Source: Candidatus Planktophila sp.
GTDB taxonomy: Bacteria > Actinomycetota > Actinomycetes > Nanopelagicales > Nanopelagicaceae
Direction: 5' to 3'
Assembly (NCBI GenBank): GCA_021741905.1
Contig: JAIOWZ010000003.1
Location: 26,117 to 90,116 of the forward strand
DNA: 64,000 nucleotides
Numbering within the stretch: position 1 is the stretch's first letter; every line of letters begins with the position of its first letter. Below, in pieces: positions 27,458 through 36,262 of this stretch. The position numbers and the translations under genes are program-made. The notes under the pieces are model-generated. The model had not been told where the DNA came from. It searched no databases and was given only the letters and a program-made list of their open reading frames with translations.

Positions 27458-28936
27458 ATGTCAGCATTACCAATCGCCGCTCCGCTAGAAATAAAAGCGG
27501 CTTCATCGGCTAACTCAATTGCAGTCGGGTTTACTAAAAATCCTGATGATTCATTTGCATTCGTGGGACCGCTAATTGCAGATATTGAAAAAGTTTTCGG
27601 GTTAAACCTTGTAGACGAACTAACATTTTTTGGTCCAACAGCAAAAGCTGGTGAAATTTTCGAGATTCCAGTCAGCGCAACTGAATCCCCAACTGATCGA
27701 ATCTTCCTAGTTGGAGTTGGAGATCAAAGTGGTTCTGCCCTTCGAGCCGCTGGTGCATCTGTTGGGCGCAAAGTACGGGGAAAGAATCTGACTGTCTATT
27801 CTGCTTGTGCAGTGAAAGAAGTCAAAGCACATGCGATTTCAATGTCGCTAGGTGCTTGGGTATGGAACTTAAAGACAGATAAGAAAAAAGAAGTGCCGCA
27901 GTTGTTAATTGGAAGCAAAGATAAGAAGGAAGTAGAAGATGCAGCAGCAATTGCACAGGCAATGTGCCGCGCTCGCGATTTAGTCCACACACCGGCAAAC
28001 ATCAAAACTCCTGCGTGGATGGGAAAGCAAGCTGAGTCATTCGCAAAGGGAACTAGCCTTAAAGTTAAAGTTTATGCAGGTGCTGAACTCAAAGAGTTTG
28101 GTGGATTGAAGGCTGTTGGTGGATCATCGCCAAAGCCTGGCCCACGCATGATTGAGGTCTCATACCAACCAAAATCAAGTAAGAAGTCAATGAAGGCATT
28201 GCCCCATATTGTGTTAGTTGGCAAAGGCATCACCTTTGATACAGGCGGCATTTCACTAAAGCGCCCATATGACACGATGATGGCGATGAAAAGTGACATG
28301 GCTGGATCTGCTGCAATTCTTGCGACATTGACCGCGCTGGAACAATTACAACCAAATGTTCGAGTAACTGCATTGATGATGATGGCTGAAAACGCCATTT
28401 CTGGCACCGCACAACGCCCAAGTGATGTCATTAAACATTACGGTGGAACAACGGTAGAGGTAATCAATACAGACGCAGAAGGTCGTTTAGTATTGGCAGA
28501 CGGTCTTGCATTTGCAGATTTAAATTTAGATCCTGATTACTTAGTAGATATTGCAACACTTACAGGTGCGGCAACTCTTGGACTTGGTCGTCAATATGCT
28601 GCGATGTATACCCGCGATAAGGTTCTAGCTGCGCAGCTATCAAAGGCTGGCGAAGCATCTGGTGATCGCGTTTGGCATATGCCACTTGTTGATGATTATA
28701 AAGATTCCCTAGGTAGTGATATTGCAGATTTCAATCACAACGCTAGCAAGCGAAAGTACTCTGCAGGCTCTGTGACCGCAGCATTGTTCCTCGAAAACTT
28801 TGTAGGAACTCGTCGTTGGGTTCATTTAGATATTGCAGGAACTGCGCGCAGCGAGGTTGATGCCGGGGAGAATTCAAAAGGTGGGACAGGATTTGGTGTT
28901 CGCTTGCTGACCGAATGGATCACTTCACTGTCATGA
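27458..28936 (+). CDS. pepA: Leucyl aminopeptidase (M17)
   Basis: It removes N-terminal residues from peptides in the cytosol using two metal ions. The protein has 492 residues: an N-terminal macro-like domain to about 170, then the M17 catalytic domain. KGITFDTGGISLKRP near residues 256-270 holds metal-binding Lys and Asp. The family signature NTDAEGRLVLAD is near 335-346, with the catalytic arginine. A TAGCCT box eight bases before the ATG suggests leaderless initiation. The stop overlaps the methyltransferase start as ATGA. Confidence 0.95.
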   Translation: MSALPIAAPLEIKAASSANSIAVGFTKNPDDSFAFVGPLIADIEKVFGLNLVDELTFFGPTAKAGEIFEIPVSATESPTDRIFLVGVGDQSGSALRAAGASVGRKVRGKNLTVYSACAVKEVKAHAISMSLGAWVWNLKTDKKKEVPQLLIGSKDKKEVEDAAAIAQAMCRARDLVHTPANIKTPAWMGKQAESFAKGTSLKVKVYAGAELKEFGGLKAVGGSSPKPGPRMIEVSYQPKSSKKSMKALPHIVLVGKGITFDTGGISLKRPYDTMMAMKSDMAGSAAILATLTALEQLQPNVRVTALMMMAENAISGTAQRPSDVIKHYGGTTVEVINTDAEGRLVLADGLAFADLNLDPDYLVDIATLTGAATLGLGRQYAAMYTRDKVLAAQLSKAGEASGDRVWHMPLVDDYKDSLGSDIADFNHNASKRKYSAGSVTAALFLENFVGTRRWVHLDIAGTARSEVDAGENSKGGTGFGVRLLTEWITSLS

Positions 28937-29559
28937 AAATAGATCCACATACTTTTGCTGAGGGATTTATTCCCGAAGATTTCTTTAAATCTCAGGCTCG
29001 CGCCCGTGGTGTTGAGCTTGGAACTACTGACACAACTTCTGGCTCTGGTGCTTTTCTGCGATACTTGGCATTTACCTTAAAAGCACAATCAGTCGTTGAA
29101 GTAGGAACAGGTTCAGGAGTTGGATCTTTGTGGTTGCTCGATGGAATGTTAGAAAGTGGAACTCTCACCTCAATTGATGACGAGATGGAACATACTCAAA
29201 TTGCAAAGTTGGCATTTTCTGAGGCTGACATTGCACAAGCACGTTATCGCTTAATCACCAACACAGTCGTGGATGTGATTTCAAAGTTAACTGATCGTGC
29301 TTATGACTTAGTTGTATTGCGACATAACCCTGAGGATCTCAGCTATGTAATTGGCGAGGCCCACCGCATTTTGCGAAGTGGCGGAGCGCTAGTGATTGAT
29401 AATTACTATGGCGCAGGCAAAGTCAGCGATGCAGCGCAAAGGGACCCAAAAACTGTCGCATTGCGCGATGCTGGGAAGATTATTAAGAATGACTCTGAGC
29501 ATTGGGTGAGCTCATTGATTCCAATAGGTGATGGCTTACTTATAGCCACCAAGGTGTGA
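28933..29559 (+). CDS. O-methyltransferase family 3 protein
   Basis: It is an S-adenosylmethionine-dependent methyltransferase of 208 residues from the ATG that overlaps the pepA stop. The SAM-binding loop VVEVGTGSGVGSLWLLDGM is near residues 54-72. DYDLV-type AYDLVVLRHNPE near 130 replaces the usual acidic metal-binding segment, and GGALVIDNYYGAGKV near 155 is the later conserved strand. In mycobacteria the orthologous O-methyltransferase (Rv1220c as I remember) lies beside sigE-rseA-htrA-tatB. Here htrA and tatB follow, but sigE and rseA are absent. Substrate is unknown. Confidence 0.85.
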   Translation: MKIDPHTFAEGFIPEDFFKSQARARGVELGTTDTTSGSGAFLRYLAFTLKAQSVVEVGTGSGVGSLWLLDGMLESGTLTSIDDEMEHTQIAKLAFSEADIAQARYRLITNTVVDVISKLTDRAYDLVVLRHNPEDLSYVIGEAHRILRSGGALVIDNYYGAGKVSDAAQRDPKTVALRDAGKIIKNDSEHWVSSLIPIGDGLLIATKV

Positions 29560-29569
29560 AGATACTGAC

Positions 29570-30694
29570 ATGATATTTCCGCGAGTTAAGAATCCTAACC
29601 CTGCATCCGGTGCATGGTGGCAGGCTCCAGCACCTTCAAAGAGTGCAAAAGGAAATCTTGTTTTAATTGCACTACTTGCCGGATCTCTTGGTGGCTTCTT
29701 AGGTGTCAATGCCGCTGGAGGTTCGTTATTTCGCGAAGTTAACTTGGTGTCATCGACTAGCACTATTGAGCGTGCGCCTGATTCCGTGGCCGGAATTGCA
29801 CAAAGAGTGTTGCCTTCAGTAGTTTCAATAAATACACGCACACTTAATAGTGGTGGATCCGGATCCGGCTTTGTCATTGACAGCAATGGATACATCCTGA
29901 CAAATAACCATGTGATTAGTGATGCGGTAATAAGTGGTGGCAAAATTCAAGTTACTCTCAATGATGGCACTACCTACACTGGCAAAGTAATCGGCCGCGA
30001 TGCATCATTTGATTTGGCTGTTCTAAAAATTGATGCAATTGGTTTAAAGGCTTTGCAATTTGGTGATAGTGACAAAATCGCGGTGGGAGATGCAGTTATA
30101 GCGATCGGATCTCCACTTGGACTATCTGGCACTGTTACTACAGGAATTATTAGTGCAAAAGATCGAGCAGTAACCACAGGAGACTCGAGAACTGAAAGCT
30201 CATTCATTAATGCACTTCAGACTGACGCGGCAATTAATCCAGGCAACTCGGGGGGCCCATTAGTTGATTCGACTGGCGCAGTAATTGGAATTAACTCTGC
30301 AATCGCTTCACTCGGCACAACTTCGCAAGCAGGTTCAATTGGATTAGGTTTTGCAATCCCAATTAATCAGGGCCGCAAGATTGCCGATCAGTTAATTAAG
30401 TACGGGGTTGCAACATATCCAGTTGTGGGAATCTCGTTGGATGTGAATTACATGGGCGTTGGTGCTCAGATTTCTACATCCGGCACCGGGATTTTGCCCG
30501 GGAGTCCAGCACAAAAGGCCGGCCTCAAAGCCGGCGATGTCATTATCGAGTTTGATGGTAAGAAGATTAATTCTCCAGAAGAGTTGATAGTTTCAGTTCG
30601 ATCCAAGAATGTAGGGGATCGCGTAACCCTTGTTTTTGTGCGTGATGGAGTAGAGAAATCAGTTACTTTGAATCTGATCGCAGCTAAGAAGTAA
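29570..30694 (+). CDS. Membrane-anchored HtrA-type serine protease with PDZ domain
   Basis: It is an envelope quality-control protease. The protein has 374 residues. A short cytoplasmic segment and one transmembrane helix span about residues 28-50. The trypsin-like domain carries the triad: His in TNNHVIS near 107, Asp in SFDLAVLKID near 147 and Ser in NPGNSGGPL near 225. A PDZ domain covers about 280-370 (GILPGSPAQKAGLKAGDVIIEFDG). It starts ten bases after the methyltransferase. The mycobacterial counterpart is governed by SigE/RseA, whose genes are missing from this spot. Confidence 0.94.
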   Translation: MIFPRVKNPNPASGAWWQAPAPSKSAKGNLVLIALLAGSLGGFLGVNAAGGSLFREVNLVSSTSTIERAPDSVAGIAQRVLPSVVSINTRTLNSGGSGSGFVIDSNGYILTNNHVISDAVISGGKIQVTLNDGTTYTGKVIGRDASFDLAVLKIDAIGLKALQFGDSDKIAVGDAVIAIGSPLGLSGTVTTGIISAKDRAVTTGDSRTESSFINALQTDAAINPGNSGGPLVDSTGAVIGINSAIASLGTTSQAGSIGLGFAIPINQGRKIADQLIKYGVATYPVVGISLDVNYMGVGAQISTSGTGILPGSPAQKAGLKAGDVIIEFDGKKINSPEELIVSVRSKNVGDRVTLVFVRDGVEKSVTLNLIAAKK

Positions 30695-30700
30695 GTGGCG

Positions 30701-30706
30701 TAGGCT
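30701..30706 (+). promoter_or_regulatory. TANNNT box of tatB
   Basis: TAGGCT ends six bases before the tatB ATG within an 18-base gap after htrA. Sequence between box and start (AACGAC) has no ribosome-binding site, so tatB may have its own leaderless transcript. Confidence 0.45.
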
Positions 30707-30712
30707 AACGAC

Positions 30713-31021
30713 ATGCCCTTTGACTTCGGTGCCGGCGAAATTTTTGGCCTTGCAATTTTGGCCATGCTGTTAGTTGGCCCTGAACGTTTGCCGAAATTAG
30801 CTGTTGAGGCCGCACAATTGGTAAAGAAAATGCGTGGATTAGCCACTACGGCCACCGCCGAACTTCGCGAAAACTTAGGACCTGGCTTTGAAGATTTGCA
30901 GCCCAAAGATTTAAATCCAAAGACTTTTCTAAAAAAGCAGGTTTCAGATTTACTCGATGAGGAAAAACCCAAACCTAAGGTGAATCGCCCAGTAGCGATG
31001 ATAGATCCAGATCTCCTATGA
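30713..31021 (+). CDS. tatB: Sec-independent protein translocase subunit TatB
   Basis: It is the substrate-receptor subunit of the twin-arginine translocase. At 102 residues it has a single N-terminal membrane helix (IFGLAILAMLLVGPERLPKL) with the conserved Glu near its start and the VGPERLP hinge. An amphipathic helix (VEAAQLVKKMRGLATTATAEL) and a charged cytoplasmic tail (DLNPKTFLKKQV) follow. It follows htrA and overlaps mrp by ATGA, a conserved actinobacterial order. TatA and TatC are not in the window. Confidence 0.93.
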   Translation: MPFDFGAGEIFGLAILAMLLVGPERLPKLAVEAAQLVKKMRGLATTATAELRENLGPGFEDLQPKDLNPKTFLKKQVSDLLDEEKPKPKVNRPVAMIDPDLL

Positions 31022-32139
31022 ACTTAATCGAACAGATTACGGATGCTTTAAGTAAGGTTCAAGATCCTGAACTTCGTCATCCCATCACTGATTTAGGAAT
31101 GGTTGAAGCGCTGCAGGAAAATAGCGGTGCTGTAACTGTCACTATTTTGCTTACTATTTCTGCTTGTCCGATGCAAGATCGATTGCGCACAGATGTTACT
31201 ACTGCAATTACTTCGATAGAAGGCGTTACTTCAGTTGACTTAACTTTTGGGGTAATGACAGAAGAACAACGAAACAATGTAAAAAAGATTGTTCGTGGAG
31301 GACGCGAGAAATTTATTCCATTTGCACAACCCGATTCATTGACTCGCGTTATCGGAATTGCTTCTGGAAAAGGCGGAGTTGGAAAATCTTCGGTCACAGC
31401 AAACCTTGCAGTTGCGGCAGCCAAAAGAGGTTTGAATGTTGGAATTTTAGATGCTGATGTTTACGGTCACTCGATTCCTCGGTTAATGGGTTTGATGGGA
31501 CAGCGCCCAACTGCAATTGATCAAATGTTTATCCCGCTTGAGTCCTACGGTGTAAAGACCGTTTCTATGGAGATGTTCAAGCCTGAACGATCTGATCCTG
31601 TCGCATACCGCGGGCCATTGCTCCACCGCGTCCTGGAACAACTGTTATCTGATGCCTACTGGGGCGATCTTGATCTTTTATTGATCGATCTTCCACCAGG
31701 AACTGGAGATTTAGCTATTTCACTGGGTCAGTTAATTCCAAACTCTGAGATTGTTGTCGTCACTACTCCACAAATTGCTGCAGCCGAAGTTGCTGAGCGC
31801 GCAGGACGTATCGCCCATCAAATTCATCAACATGTTATTGGTGTCATTGAAAACATGTCTCAATTTCCTTGCCCATCGTGCGGTGAACCAATGTCACTCT
31901 TTGGCGAAGGCGGAGGAGAGGAAACATCTCGTCGCCTTTCTCAGTTAGTAGGCAGTGATGTTCCGTTACTGGGAAAGATTCCATTTAGCCCAGCATTGCG
32001 AACTGGAGGAGATGAGGGAGCGCCGGTAGTCGAGGCCGATCCAACTTCTGTAGCGGCTCTTGCGCTCTTTGATGTAGCAGAAAAGATTATGAAACGAAGT
32101 AAATCTTTACTCGGAGTCCGATTGGGTATCTCTACGTAA
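31018..32139 (+). CDS. mrp: Mrp/ApbC-type iron-sulfur cluster carrier ATPase
   Basis: It is a P-loop ATPase that delivers Fe-S clusters to apoproteins. The protein has 373 residues. An N-terminal DUF59/MIP18 domain spans about residues 1-85 (ISACPMQDRL carries its conserved Cys). The deviant Walker A GKGGVGKSSVTANLA is near 114-128, DLLLIDLPPGTGD is near 220, and CPSCGEP near 290 is the cluster-binding CxxC. The start overlaps tatB (ATGA). The 3' end overlaps the convergent DUF1003 gene by 33 bases, so both coding ends are double-stranded in information. Confidence 0.94.
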   Translation: MNLIEQITDALSKVQDPELRHPITDLGMVEALQENSGAVTVTILLTISACPMQDRLRTDVTTAITSIEGVTSVDLTFGVMTEEQRNNVKKIVRGGREKFIPFAQPDSLTRVIGIASGKGGVGKSSVTANLAVAAAKRGLNVGILDADVYGHSIPRLMGLMGQRPTAIDQMFIPLESYGVKTVSMEMFKPERSDPVAYRGPLLHRVLEQLLSDAYWGDLDLLLIDLPPGTGDLAISLGQLIPNSEIVVVTTPQIAAAEVAERAGRIAHQIHQHVIGVIENMSQFPCPSCGEPMSLFGEGGGEETSRRLSQLVGSDVPLLGKIPFSPALRTGGDEGAPVVEADPTSVAALALFDVAEKIMKRSKSLLGVRLGIST

Positions 32140-32604
32140 CTCTTTTGCAAGTTCATCCACTAAATCCGCAAGTTCACTGCGCATAAAGTCGCGAGTGGCA
32201 ACCTCACCTAAAGAGTTGCGCAGCGCTGCTAGTTCACGAGTTAGATACTCGGTATCAGCGATCGAACGTTCGTTCTGGTCGCGATCTTGATTAAGTTGAA
32301 TACGATCTCGATCGGCCTGGCGATTTTGGGCTAGAAGAATTAGTGGTGCAGCATAGGAAGCTTGCAATGAAAGGATCAATGTTAAGAAAATGAATGGGTA
32401 ATCATCAAAACGAAGATCAACTGGTGCGACAAAGTTCCACACAACCCAAAACAGAACAAAGAATGTCATGTATACGAGAAAGCGTGCCGTACCTAAAAAG
32501 CGCGCAAAACGCTCTGACAAGCGACCAAAAGCTTCTGGATCGAAATTAGGGCGTAGCGAACGACGAGTCTCACGTGGAGTATCTAGTCCATTTGTCCGTG
32601 CCAT
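32107..32604 (-). CDS. DUF1003 family membrane protein
   Basis: The protein has 165 residues. After a charged N-terminus with FGRLSERFARFLGTARFLVYMT, two closely spaced membrane helices follow (residues about 40-60 and 72-95, FILWNF-like and FIFLTLILSLQASYAAPLILLAQNRQ). The C-terminal half is a long polar helix likely to form a coiled coil (NQDRDQNERSIADTEYLTRE). NRQADRDR after the second helix is the family hallmark. Function unknown. It has the best Shine-Dalgarno in the window and follows the MgtE-N/CBS gene by 12 bases. Its neighbour in mycobacteria is the same pair, as I remember. Confidence 0.85.
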   Translation of the reverse strand: MARTNGLDTPRETRRSLRPNFDPEAFGRLSERFARFLGTARFLVYMTFFVLFWVVWNFVAPVDLRFDDYPFIFLTLILSLQASYAAPLILLAQNRQADRDRIQLNQDRDQNERSIADTEYLTRELAALRNSLGEVATRDFMRSELADLVDELAKELRRDTQSDSE

Positions 32605-32610
32605 TTTTTG

Positions 32611-32618
32611 ACCTCCTT
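32611..32618 (-). promoter_or_regulatory. Consensus Shine-Dalgarno of the DUF1003 gene
   Basis: On the minus strand AAGGAGGT (32618 down to 32611) sits six bases before the ATG at 32604 and overlaps the stop codon of the upstream CBS gene. It is a full-length match and stands out in a window where many starts have none. Confidence 0.7.
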
Positions 32619-33894
32619 ACAATGTTTCTGACTTGAAAGTTACTGGTGACTTTTCTCTGTGATCATGTCGCCAATTTTCAGGTAATAAGTGATCGAGCAC
32701 GTCATCAACTGTGACCGCCCCAAGTAAACGCTCATTGACATCTACTACTGGCAAGGAAAGCATGTTGTAACTAGCCAAATACGAGGAAACTTCATGCAAA
32801 GTTGAATCTGGGTTAACGCCCTTTGCATCGTTATCAACGATTGAACCTAACAATGTTGCAGGCGGTTCGCGTAGCAAACGCTGGTAATGAACAACTCCAA
32901 TAAAGCGGCCGGTAGGCGTTTCAACAGGTTGACGACAAATATAGATTTGCGAAGCAAGAGCAGGTGAAATTTCTTTTTGGCGGACCGCAGCTAATGCATC
33001 TGCAACTGTTGAATCGGCGGTTAGAACAATTGGTTCAGTCGTCATCATTCCACCTGCTGAATAATCTTCGTAGTTCATCAAACGCAAAACATCTTCTGCA
33101 TCCTCAGGCTCCATTAATTCTAGAAGCGCATTGGCTCGCTCTTCGCCTATCTCTCGAAGTAAGTCGGCAGCATCATCTGGATCCATTTCACCCAGTACAT
33201 CTGCAGCGCGTTCACCTTCAAGTTCGGCTAACAGGGCAACTCGATCTGTCTCATCCATCTCTTCAAGCACATCGGCAAGGCGTTCATCATCAAGTGCGAT
33301 TGCAACTTCGACACGACGTTTAGGTGCAAGGTCTTGCAATACAGCTGCAAGGTCAGCAGCGCGTAGGTTGGCAAGTGTTGTCATCAGATTTGCGACACCT
33401 TGATTTTGTTCGGTCGTTGCAAAACCTGTGACTTCTTCCCAGGCAACAGTCGATGTGGCACCTTTGCGGCGTAAGCCTCGACCACGACGCATGATATGAA
33501 CGCGGTTGATGAACCAATCACCTGTTCGCGTTTCTTCCATCCCCATGTCTTCGACAACAACGGCTTCACCAGATTCAATTAATGTAATTGAACGATCTAG
33601 CATTTCTCCAAGAACCAGCACTTCACCTGGACGTGTATCGAAACGGCGCATGTTGAGTAATCCAGTGATTACAACCGCACCACTTTCAATAGAAGTTACT
33701 CGGGTAATCGGCACAAAGACTCGACGGCGCAATGGCACTTCAACAACTAGTCCAAGAATTCTCGGTGGTTGATTAGTCGAACGAAGGGTCGCGACAGCAT
33801 CTCGCACCTTTCCTACGGGATCACCATTTGGGTCAAAGACCGCGGTACCTGCAAGACGGGCGAGAAATACTCGGTTTAAGAGATTGCCGCTCAT
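32617..33894 (-). CDS. Soluble MgtE-N / CBS domain protein
   Basis: The protein has 425 residues from ATG 33894; an upstream start at 33924 would overlap the divergent gene. The N-terminal 150 residues are PRC-barrel-like (two related beta-rich repeats, GTAVFDPNGDPVGKVRDAV at the start). Residues about 180-285 are the superhelical MgtE_N domain, with repeated acidic pairs (ADVLEEMDETDR, ADVLGEMDPDDA, NALLELMEPEDA). Two CBS motifs follow to residue 410. There is no transmembrane part, so it is not itself an Mg channel. It may sense Mg or adenosine nucleotides. DUF1003 is the downstream partner. Confidence 0.85.
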   Translation of the reverse strand: MSGNLLNRVFLARLAGTAVFDPNGDPVGKVRDAVATLRSTNQPPRILGLVVEVPLRRRVFVPITRVTSIESGAVVITGLLNMRRFDTRPGEVLVLGEMLDRSITLIESGEAVVVEDMGMEETRTGDWFINRVHIMRRGRGLRRKGATSTVAWEEVTGFATTEQNQGVANLMTTLANLRAADLAAVLQDLAPKRRVEVAIALDDERLADVLEEMDETDRVALLAELEGERAADVLGEMDPDDAADLLREIGEERANALLELMEPEDAEDVLRLMNYEDYSAGGMMTTEPIVLTADSTVADALAAVRQKEISPALASQIYICRQPVETPTGRFIGVVHYQRLLREPPATLLGSIVDNDAKGVNPDSTLHEVSSYLASYNMLSLPVVDVNERLLGAVTVDDVLDHLLPENWRHDHREKSPVTFKSETL

Positions 33895-33916
33895 GGGATA
33901 AGGGTACCTTTCTCTT
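33895..33916. promoter_or_regulatory. Overlapping divergent -10 boxes, MgtE-N/CBS gene and DMT transporter
   Basis: In the 22 bp between divergent ATGs, plus-strand TACCTT (33905-33910) and minus-strand TACCCT (33906-33901) share two bases. Each ends exactly six bases before its ATG. The shared core is the palindrome GGTACC. Layout matches the accB/birA region. Confidence 0.55.
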
Positions 33917-34816
33917 ATGAGCACTGGCGAATCATTAAATATTGATCAACACACAGCCATGCCTGCACGACCAGATTTGATTCGTTTAGGAATCGGAATC
34001 ATTGGAATTGGAACATCTGGTCCATTAATCGCGATGAGCACGATGCCTGTACTGACATTGATCTTTTGGAGAAATCTTGGCGGATCACTACTGACTTTGC
34101 CCTTTGCATTGCGCCATTCCCGTGACAAAGCTGGCATGAAGTGGGCAGTAATTGCCGGAGTCGTATTAGCACTTCACTTTGTTGGATTCTTCTTAGCAAT
34201 GAGAATGACAACAGTTGCGGCCGGAACTGCCTTAGTTGCGCTGCAACCTATTTTTGCTGCTCTGTTTGTAAAGCTTTCAGGTGGTCATATTCCATCAACG
34301 GCCTGGCTTGGAATGATTGTTAGTTTTGTTGGTGTTGTGCTTGTTTCAGGTGTGGATCTTCAAATTTCAGTCAAGTCATTTTTAGGAGACCTTGCTGCTC
34401 TTATTTCTGCAGCACTTGCAGCTGCATACATAATTGCGGGTTCAAAAGCGCAAAGAACTCTTGAAACCACAACCTATACAACTATTTGCTATTTCGTGTG
34501 TTCGATAACTGCACTGCCGATGGCATTGATTGCAGGAAATCAGATATTTTCTTTTAGTGCAAAGGAGTGGTGGATTCTTTTGGGTCTCATTCTCGGAGCA
34601 CAACTGCTAGGCCATTCAATGTTTAATTCAGTTTTAAAGCGAGTTTCTCCAGCAATTGTTTCCCTCATTGTTTTCTTTGAAGTTCCAGTCAGCGCTATCC
34701 TTGCAGCATGGTGGCTAGATCAACGACCTCCACTCGGAATCATTCCAGGCATAGTGTTGATCTTGGCAGGTTGCATATTGTTGGTAACACGCACGCGAGG
34801 ATCTTCCAATGATTGA
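33917..34816 (+). CDS. EamA/DMT superfamily transporter
   Basis: The protein has 299 residues with ten predicted membrane helices, made of two EamA repeats (about residues 15-145 and 160-290). The first contains GPLIAMSTMPVLTLIFWRNL and the second ends with PGIVLILAGCILLVTR. The family exports or imports small metabolites such as amino acids or nucleotide sugars; nothing here fixes the substrate. It is transcribed away from the CBS gene and overlaps the PHP-domain gene by eight bases, forming a three-gene run with MarC. Confidence 0.88.
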   Translation: MSTGESLNIDQHTAMPARPDLIRLGIGIIGIGTSGPLIAMSTMPVLTLIFWRNLGGSLLTLPFALRHSRDKAGMKWAVIAGVVLALHFVGFFLAMRMTTVAAGTALVALQPIFAALFVKLSGGHIPSTAWLGMIVSFVGVVLVSGVDLQISVKSFLGDLAALISAALAAAYIIAGSKAQRTLETTTYTTICYFVCSITALPMALIAGNQIFSFSAKEWWILLGLILGAQLLGHSMFNSVLKRVSPAIVSLIVFFEVPVSAILAAWWLDQRPPLGIIPGIVLILAGCILLVTRTRGSSND

Positions 34817-35654
34817 TCTGCACACACATACAACTTGTAGTGACGGCACTGACTCGCCCCGCGAACTTGTAAACAAGGCAATTGTTCAAGGCTTAGAGGT
34901 ATTAGGAATTTCAGATCATGACACGACATCGGGCTGGGAAGAGGCAACGCACTCTTTGCGAGGTTCTCTGCAGTTGGCATTAGGTGCAGAAATTTCCTGT
35001 CTAACCAATGATGGAATAAGTGTTCACATGTTGGGTTTGCTCTTTGATCCCCTGCATGAAGAGATGCAGCAAGTACTTGAGGAAACCAGAGATGGCAGGC
35101 TACCTCGCATGCGAAAAATGATTGAAAAAATGCGAGCAGAAGGCATGGATATTTCAATAGAGGATGTTGAAAAAGTAATGCCAAGTGGCGCAACAATGGG
35201 CAGACCACACTTGGCAGATGCACTGGTCTCAAAGAAGATTGTGAAGTCACGAGATGAAGCATTTATAGATTTACTTCACAATGATTCACGTTTTTATGTT
35301 TCACACGCTGCACCGACGCCTGTAGAAGCTATAGCCCTTATCCGTAGGGCAGGGGGAGTTTCGGTGATTGCACATCCGTTTGCCTCACACAGAGGACAGA
35401 TATTGAAGCCAGAGGATTTTTCAGATTTAGTCTCTGCTGGACTAAATGGGATAGAAGTAGATCACCGAGACCAAAACCCTGATGAACGTGCAATGTTGCG
35501 CGTGATTGCACTCGAACTAGATCTCGTTATGACTGGAAGCAGTGATTACCACGGTACTGGAAAGCTCAATTCATTAGCAGAAAACCACACAAGTAGGGAA
35601 CAATGGCAAAAGTTAGAAGCACAAGCAGATGCACGAAGGGTGGTTAACGCATGA
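34809..35654 (+). CDS. PHP-domain phosphoesterase
   Basis: It is a metal-dependent phosphoesterase of the TrpH/RNase AM type. The protein has 281 residues. DLHTHTTCSDGTDSP at the N-terminus gives the first metal ligands. GISDHDTTSGW near residue 36 gives the second set, SVIAHPF near 190 a further histidine, and MTGSSDYHG near 240 the last. Relatives remove phosphates from 3',5'-bisphosphate nucleotides or trim RNA 5' ends. It overlaps the transporter upstream by eight bases and MarC downstream as ATGA. Confidence 0.88.
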   Translation: MIDLHTHTTCSDGTDSPRELVNKAIVQGLEVLGISDHDTTSGWEEATHSLRGSLQLALGAEISCLTNDGISVHMLGLLFDPLHEEMQQVLEETRDGRLPRMRKMIEKMRAEGMDISIEDVEKVMPSGATMGRPHLADALVSKKIVKSRDEAFIDLLHNDSRFYVSHAAPTPVEAIALIRRAGGVSVIAHPFASHRGQILKPEDFSDLVSAGLNGIEVDHRDQNPDERAMLRVIALELDLVMTGSSDYHGTGKLNSLAENHTSREQWQKLEAQADARRVVNA

Positions 35655-36262
35655 GAAATATCAGCGCAGTTACTTTTGCGGTCCAATCTTTTGTCACACT
35701 ATTTGTGATCATGGATCCTCCCGGTGCAACCCCTATTTTCTTAAGTTTAGTTGCCGACAAATCCGCTCGCGTTCGACGAATCCTGGCCATACAAGCAGCG
35801 GGTGTTTCACTTCTTGTGATCTCAATTTTTGCTCTCTTTGGCCGTGCAATTTTGAATTATCTAAATATTTCAATGGAGGCTTTGCAAGCAGCAGGAGCAC
35901 TTTTGCTATTGCTGGTCGCGTTAGAACTCTTGACTGGAAATGCAAAAAAGCATGGCGATGATGGTGATTCCAATGTTGCATTAGTGCCCCTAGGAACACC
36001 GCTTTTGGCTGGGCCTGGTGCAATAGTTGCCACGATGATCTTCGTTCAGCAGGTAGACACAACTAGCATGGCTCTTGGTTTAGTAGCAGCGGTGCTTGCA
36101 GTTCATGTAGCAATTGCCCTGGTCTTGATGGCATCAACAACAATTTTAAATGTCATCAAAGAATCTGGTGTCACCTTAGTTGCTCGTATAGCTGGCTTAT
36201 TACTTGCAGCTATTGCAGTTCAAATGCTTGTAGATGCAATACGCGTATTTGTTGCTGCTTAA
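35651..36262 (+). CDS. MarC family integral membrane protein
   Basis: The protein has 203 residues with six predicted helices. The N-terminal FAVQSFVTLFVIMDPPGATPIFLSL contains the conserved Asp-Pro-Pro-Gly motif in the first helix. PLGTPLLAGPGAIVATMIF near residues 113-131 repeats it in the second half. The family's function is unresolved despite the historical antibiotic-resistance name. It closes the DMT-PHP-MarC run and meets the helicase gene tail-to-tail, sharing the four bases TTAA. Confidence 0.9.
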   Translation: MRNISAVTFAVQSFVTLFVIMDPPGATPIFLSLVADKSARVRRILAIQAAGVSLLVISIFALFGRAILNYLNISMEALQAAGALLLLLVALELLTGNAKKHGDDGDSNVALVPLGTPLLAGPGAIVATMIFVQQVDTTSMALGLVAAVLAVHVAIALVLMASTTILNVIKESGVTLVARIAGLLLAAIAVQMLVDAIRVFVAA

